A stretch of 35,810 bases of DNA from Aedoeadaptatus coxii. Its GTDB lineage: Bacteria; Bacillota; Clostridia; Tissierellales; Peptoniphilaceae. Where the stretch lies: assembly GCF_001553115.1 (NCBI RefSeq), contig NZ_KQ960181.1, forward strand, positions 1 through 35,810. The letters run 5' to 3'. Under the pieces are notes generated by a model. The model saw nothing but the letters and a program-made list of their open reading frames with translations. It was not told where the DNA came from and did no database searches. Below are positions 34,701 through 35,810 of the stretch, in pieces (positions within the stretch are counted from its first letter, which is position 1; every line of letters begins with the position of its first letter). Made by a program: the position numbers and the translations under genes.

Positions 34701-35314
34701 GTTACTGAAGAGGGTATAAAAAGACCTTGAAGGCTATAACATGTTTCAAATGCACTTGAACCGACTGTTTTCAAGCCTTTATTTAATGATACTCCAAATA
34801 GTTTAGTGTTAAAAAAAGCACTGTTCCCTACTTCTTTCAATGTGGATGGAGTCTTTAAAAATACCAGGCTTGAAGAACTAAATGCCGATTTCCCGATTTT
34901 TTCTACACCCTCAGGTAGCTCAATTAAGTAAAGAGATTTGCAATTAGAAAATGCTTTCTCACCTATTTCTTTAAGTTTATTTCCATCAATACATACTTCT
35001 TTTAATTCTTTGCAGTTATAAAATGCATCTTTCCCAATATAAGTAACCGTTTCAGGTATGATGACCTTTTTTAAACCTTTACCCAGAAACGCTTTTTCAC
35101 CAATTTCTCTTACCGTATCTGGGATTATAACATCTTGTGCGTTTCCTTTGTATTCTGTTAAAATACCATTATTAATTACAAATTCATTCTGAACAGAACC
35201 ATTTATAAGGTTATCTTTATCTGTCTGGGCATACACCAATCCAGCCGAAGATACTGTAACTACACAAACTGATAAAATTAAAACCATTAGCGATGAAATT
35301 ACATGTTTATTCAT
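31739..35314 (-). CDS. BspA-type leucine-rich-repeat surface protein with three SLH domains
   Basis: The protein has 1191 residues from the chosen start. A signal peptide (about 1-29, cleavage after VYA) precedes a BspA/LRR_5 repeat block (about 46-232) with units of the type I-P-x-x-V-x-x-I-G-x-x-A-F. A Big_2-like module follows (about 276-358), then a second LRR_5 block (about 364-791), a beta-rich module (about 840-946) and a Ser/Lys-rich linker. Three SLH domains (about 1014-1191) contain the TRADF, TREEM and TRAQV motifs. SLH domains bind secondary wall polymer, and BspA repeats mediate adhesion in other species. The ATG at 35314 has AAAGGAGG 4 bases upstream and opens the signal peptide, whereas the longer reading (35386) does not. 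Coding is far richer in A and T than the core genes. The promoter carries a Fur-like box. The ligand is unknown. Confidence 0.9.
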   Translation of the reverse strand: MNKHVISSLMVLILSVCVVTVSSAGLVYAQTDKDNLINGSVQNEFVINNGILTEYKGNAQDVIIPDTVREIGEKAFLGKGLKKVIIPETVTYIGKDAFYNCKELKEVCIDGNKLKEIGEKAFSNCKSLYLIELPEGVEKIGKSAFSSSSLVFLKTPSTLKEVGNSAFFNTKLFGVSLNKGLKTVGSSAFETCYSLQGLFIPSSVTSIGNSVAGDNGSSFKYLVIDNDNANIGKSLTDNMNISYFGGLSSNFKSHYDAIYNKKPTKCKLKFNDKSTFVSYSEFSFIEKSKDLKPDEVYAPILSKKPADVSFDTVNYFSIDPNIAKVDKGGKITAMKIGKTKILAIGGNKLACIDIRVKVDNLSDLFKVENGKLVAYSGHDEEITIPDNVSTISSSVFKNNQKIRKIVCGKNVEKIEDNAFENCVNLKEITIDNKTSLIGKAVFKNCTALENIELPNQLSVIDKSAFAGCRSLRNIRFPEKLRSIENGAFSGCSSIQRLDIPEAVTHVGKFAFLNMNNLEEINLPSTFTEIDPGSIIPELFQSRSDVSNEKLKQINVNPKNTRFQSYEGCIYEGKSLLYAPQAKKEVIVKKDTEIVGEYAFGTHLNHLKKVILPEGLKRIEPSAFQDCHNLESINVPDTVEYIGAGAFLATEKLPSINVPKNLKKIGNLSFYEMESLKSLKLPDAITEIPEHAVAGLESAKVIILPRYLKTVEKCGMSANTSFRDLYLPETLQTIGYQGFGMCSNLDYLELPSSLKSIGDESFSLAFNLKSAYIPGNIKVGKDVFKDKFLKASKNNTVSNESHNDKFYIFSHKANQTIKKLANNKGFELIDLDYIKKCDRKVEVQRLESLLSTKNHDSKFRLEVTGKQTKDNEIIRIAIKGYEENQSIENLINPLKLVIELKPEEEAYTNLFAYKYEDGKYTPLEIDRLDRYIRIDATGFADYVISNHIIKNQTSDSVNHEVDPKVEYHNSSDNYISLTPISPVTGESTQQSNKSKHSKIGNESVEKIKEPEIPMISYSDAINHWAKDAINYVAIKGYFKGIGNNLFAPNQPITRADFVTVLGRMAQVDQSKFTKNPFKDLDTNYYTSYVIWAAEKGIVHGTGAGKFDPNRAITREEMAVMMSNFLKESGKNITEVQTIQFIDNKAIAPWAQECVNELARKGIIKGMEDGYFRPKSSFTRAQVAQVLFNIGRF

Positions 35315-35365
35315 GTTTCCTCCTTTAAAACTAGGTTCATGGAAAATCTCAAATAGCGCAACACT

Positions 35366-35384
35366 AATTATGATAATCATTACC
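35366..35384. promoter_or_regulatory. Fur-box-like operator of the SLH surface protein
   Basis: The plus strand sequence AATTATGATAATCATTACC matches the classical 19-base Fur box at 16 positions, including the whole central ATGATAATCAT. It covers about +4 to +22 of the predicted transcript, so a bound Fur dimer would block transcription when iron is plentiful. No fur gene is in the window. Confidence 0.6.
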
Positions 35385-35394
35385 ACTTTCTGTT

Positions 35395-35423
35395 AGTCTA
35401 GCACGCTCTATTTTGTTTTGCAA
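35395..35423 (-). promoter_or_regulatory. promoter of the SLH surface protein
   Basis: The minus strand has TTGCAA (35423-35418), a 17-base spacer and TAGACT (35400-35395), with predicted +1 near 35388, about 75 bases before the start codon. Confidence 0.6.
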
Positions 35424-35534
35424 TAATAAAATAAATTAGTTCCGAATTAGCTATTTGAGCCTGGCTACCTGAACTTAACATTTAAGTGCAATTAAAGATT
35501 CTATACTATCCATTGGAGTAGAGTAAATCTAGAG
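35424..35534. other. AT-rich spacer between surface-protein promoter and IS3 element
   Basis: No gene, RNA or strong promoter is visible. The only structure seen is a small palindrome CTTAA-CAT-TTAAG around 35474-35486, which may be chance. Confidence 0.4.
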
Positions 35535-35543
35535 TGACCCCAT

Positions 35544-35574
35544 AAATCGAGTAAGCATTTCGCTTGCTCGATTT
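35544..35574 (-). terminator. hairpin after the IS3 transposase
   Basis: Arms 35544-35556 and 35562-35574 (AAATCGAG-T-AAGC against GCTT-G-CTCGATTT) form a 13-pair stem with a 5-base loop, just inside the element end. It may stop transcription in or out of the element. Confidence 0.6.
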
Positions 35575-35594
35575 TGGTTTACATATCATTCGTT

Positions 35595-35810
35595 CTATGC
35601 GGATTGCATCTGTTCGCGGTATTGTTTCGGACTTAGGCCTCCTAACTTTTCTTTGATTCGGTCGTTGTTGTAGTAGTGGATAAAGTCTTCGATCGCTCGC
35701 ACGAGTTCTTGCCGGCTTCGATAGACGTGGTCTGCATAGATTTCTCTTTTCAATACACTGAAGAAGTTCTCCATGAGTGCGTTGTCGTAGCAGTTGCCTT
35801 TTCTCGACAT
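35595..35810 (-). CDS. IS3-family transposase OrfB, C-terminal fragment (partial)
   Basis: The visible part is 71 residues and continues beyond the right edge. It has the rve/DDE integrase C-terminus: SRKGNCYDNALMENFFSVLKRE, which holds the last catalytic glutamate (the E of MENFF), then FIHYYNNDRIKEKLGGLSPKQY, the standard IS3/IS150-type ending. It catalyses cut-and-circularise transposition. The window edge falls at an internal Met, so the true start lies outside. The visible sequence has no stop or frameshift, so the copy could be intact. Confidence 0.9.
   Translation of the reverse strand: MSRKGNCYDNALMENFFSVLKREIYADHVYRSRQELVRAIEDFIHYYNNDRIKEKLGGLSPKQYREQMQSA

Larger units (their letters stand above)
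35535..35810 (-). mobile_element. end of an IS3-family insertion sequence, cut by the window edge
   Basis: The segment holds the 3' end of the transposase gene and, beyond it, a probable element terminus starting TGACCCC at 35535 (IS3 elements begin with TG and end with CA). Only one end is visible, so neither the partner inverted repeat nor the target duplication can be checked. The exact boundary is inferred. Confidence 0.65.

Noticed and set aside
35315-35386. 24-residue N-terminal extension of the surface protein
   Set aside because: It would span the Fur-like box and precede the strong AAAGGAGG. The signal peptide begins at the downstream ATG.

Overview
The window looks like the chromosome of a low-to-mid GC Gram-positive anaerobe, most likely class Tissierellia (Peptoniphilaceae-like). 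This is an inference from gene content: an Asp23/AmaP/DUF2273 shock operon, DUF4364, a DUF4080 radical SAM protein, ZapA with a coiled-coil tail, a T-box before valS, zinc-free ribosomal protein S4, and strong AGGAGG ribosome binding sites. No 16S gene is present, so the genus cannot be read from the window.

Layout. Bases 1-177 carry a near-consensus promoter firing leftward out of the window into a structured RNA. Bases 178-2929 (minus) hold a B12-binding radical SAM / TPR gene pair with its own promoter. Bases 2984-13350 (minus) are one tightly packed operon, pheS-pheT-zapA-U32 peptidase-mutS2-argS, ending in a terminator. A tRNA-Cys unit lies at 13461-13605 (plus). Bases 13662-17029 (minus) are a polysaccharide operon: GT4 glycosyltransferase, two tandem DUF4330-like membrane proteins and an O-antigen-ligase-like polymerase/ligase. 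A tRNA-Phe/tRNA-Gly operon follows (17161-17393, minus). Bases 17418-21121 (minus) are hpt, CPBP protease, sirtuin, methyltransferase and hslO. It is divergent from a DUF4364 regulator (plus). Bases 21690-23112 (minus) are the amaP-DUF2273-asp23 envelope operon. Next come valS under a GUC-specifier T-box, then trpS with an MTA/SAH deaminase (minus), then rpsD and murC (plus).

From about 30740 to the right edge the character changes. This is an AT-rich accessory segment holding a frameshifted ISL3-family transposase remnant, a 1191-residue BspA-type leucine-rich-repeat protein with three SLH domains, and the end of an IS3-family element. The surface-protein promoter carries a 16/19 match to the Fur box over its predicted transcription start, which suggests an iron-regulated, cell-wall-anchored surface protein acquired with mobile DNA.

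The core genes serve translation (argS, pheST, valS, trpS, rpsD, three tRNAs), wall and envelope synthesis (murC, ligase operon, Asp23 system), division (zapA), and DNA or redox maintenance (mutS2, hslO). I found no CRISPR array, no toxin-antitoxin pair and no recognisable defence system. The least explained items are the left-edge structured RNA, the DUF4330-like pair beside the ligase, and the Fur-box surface protein.
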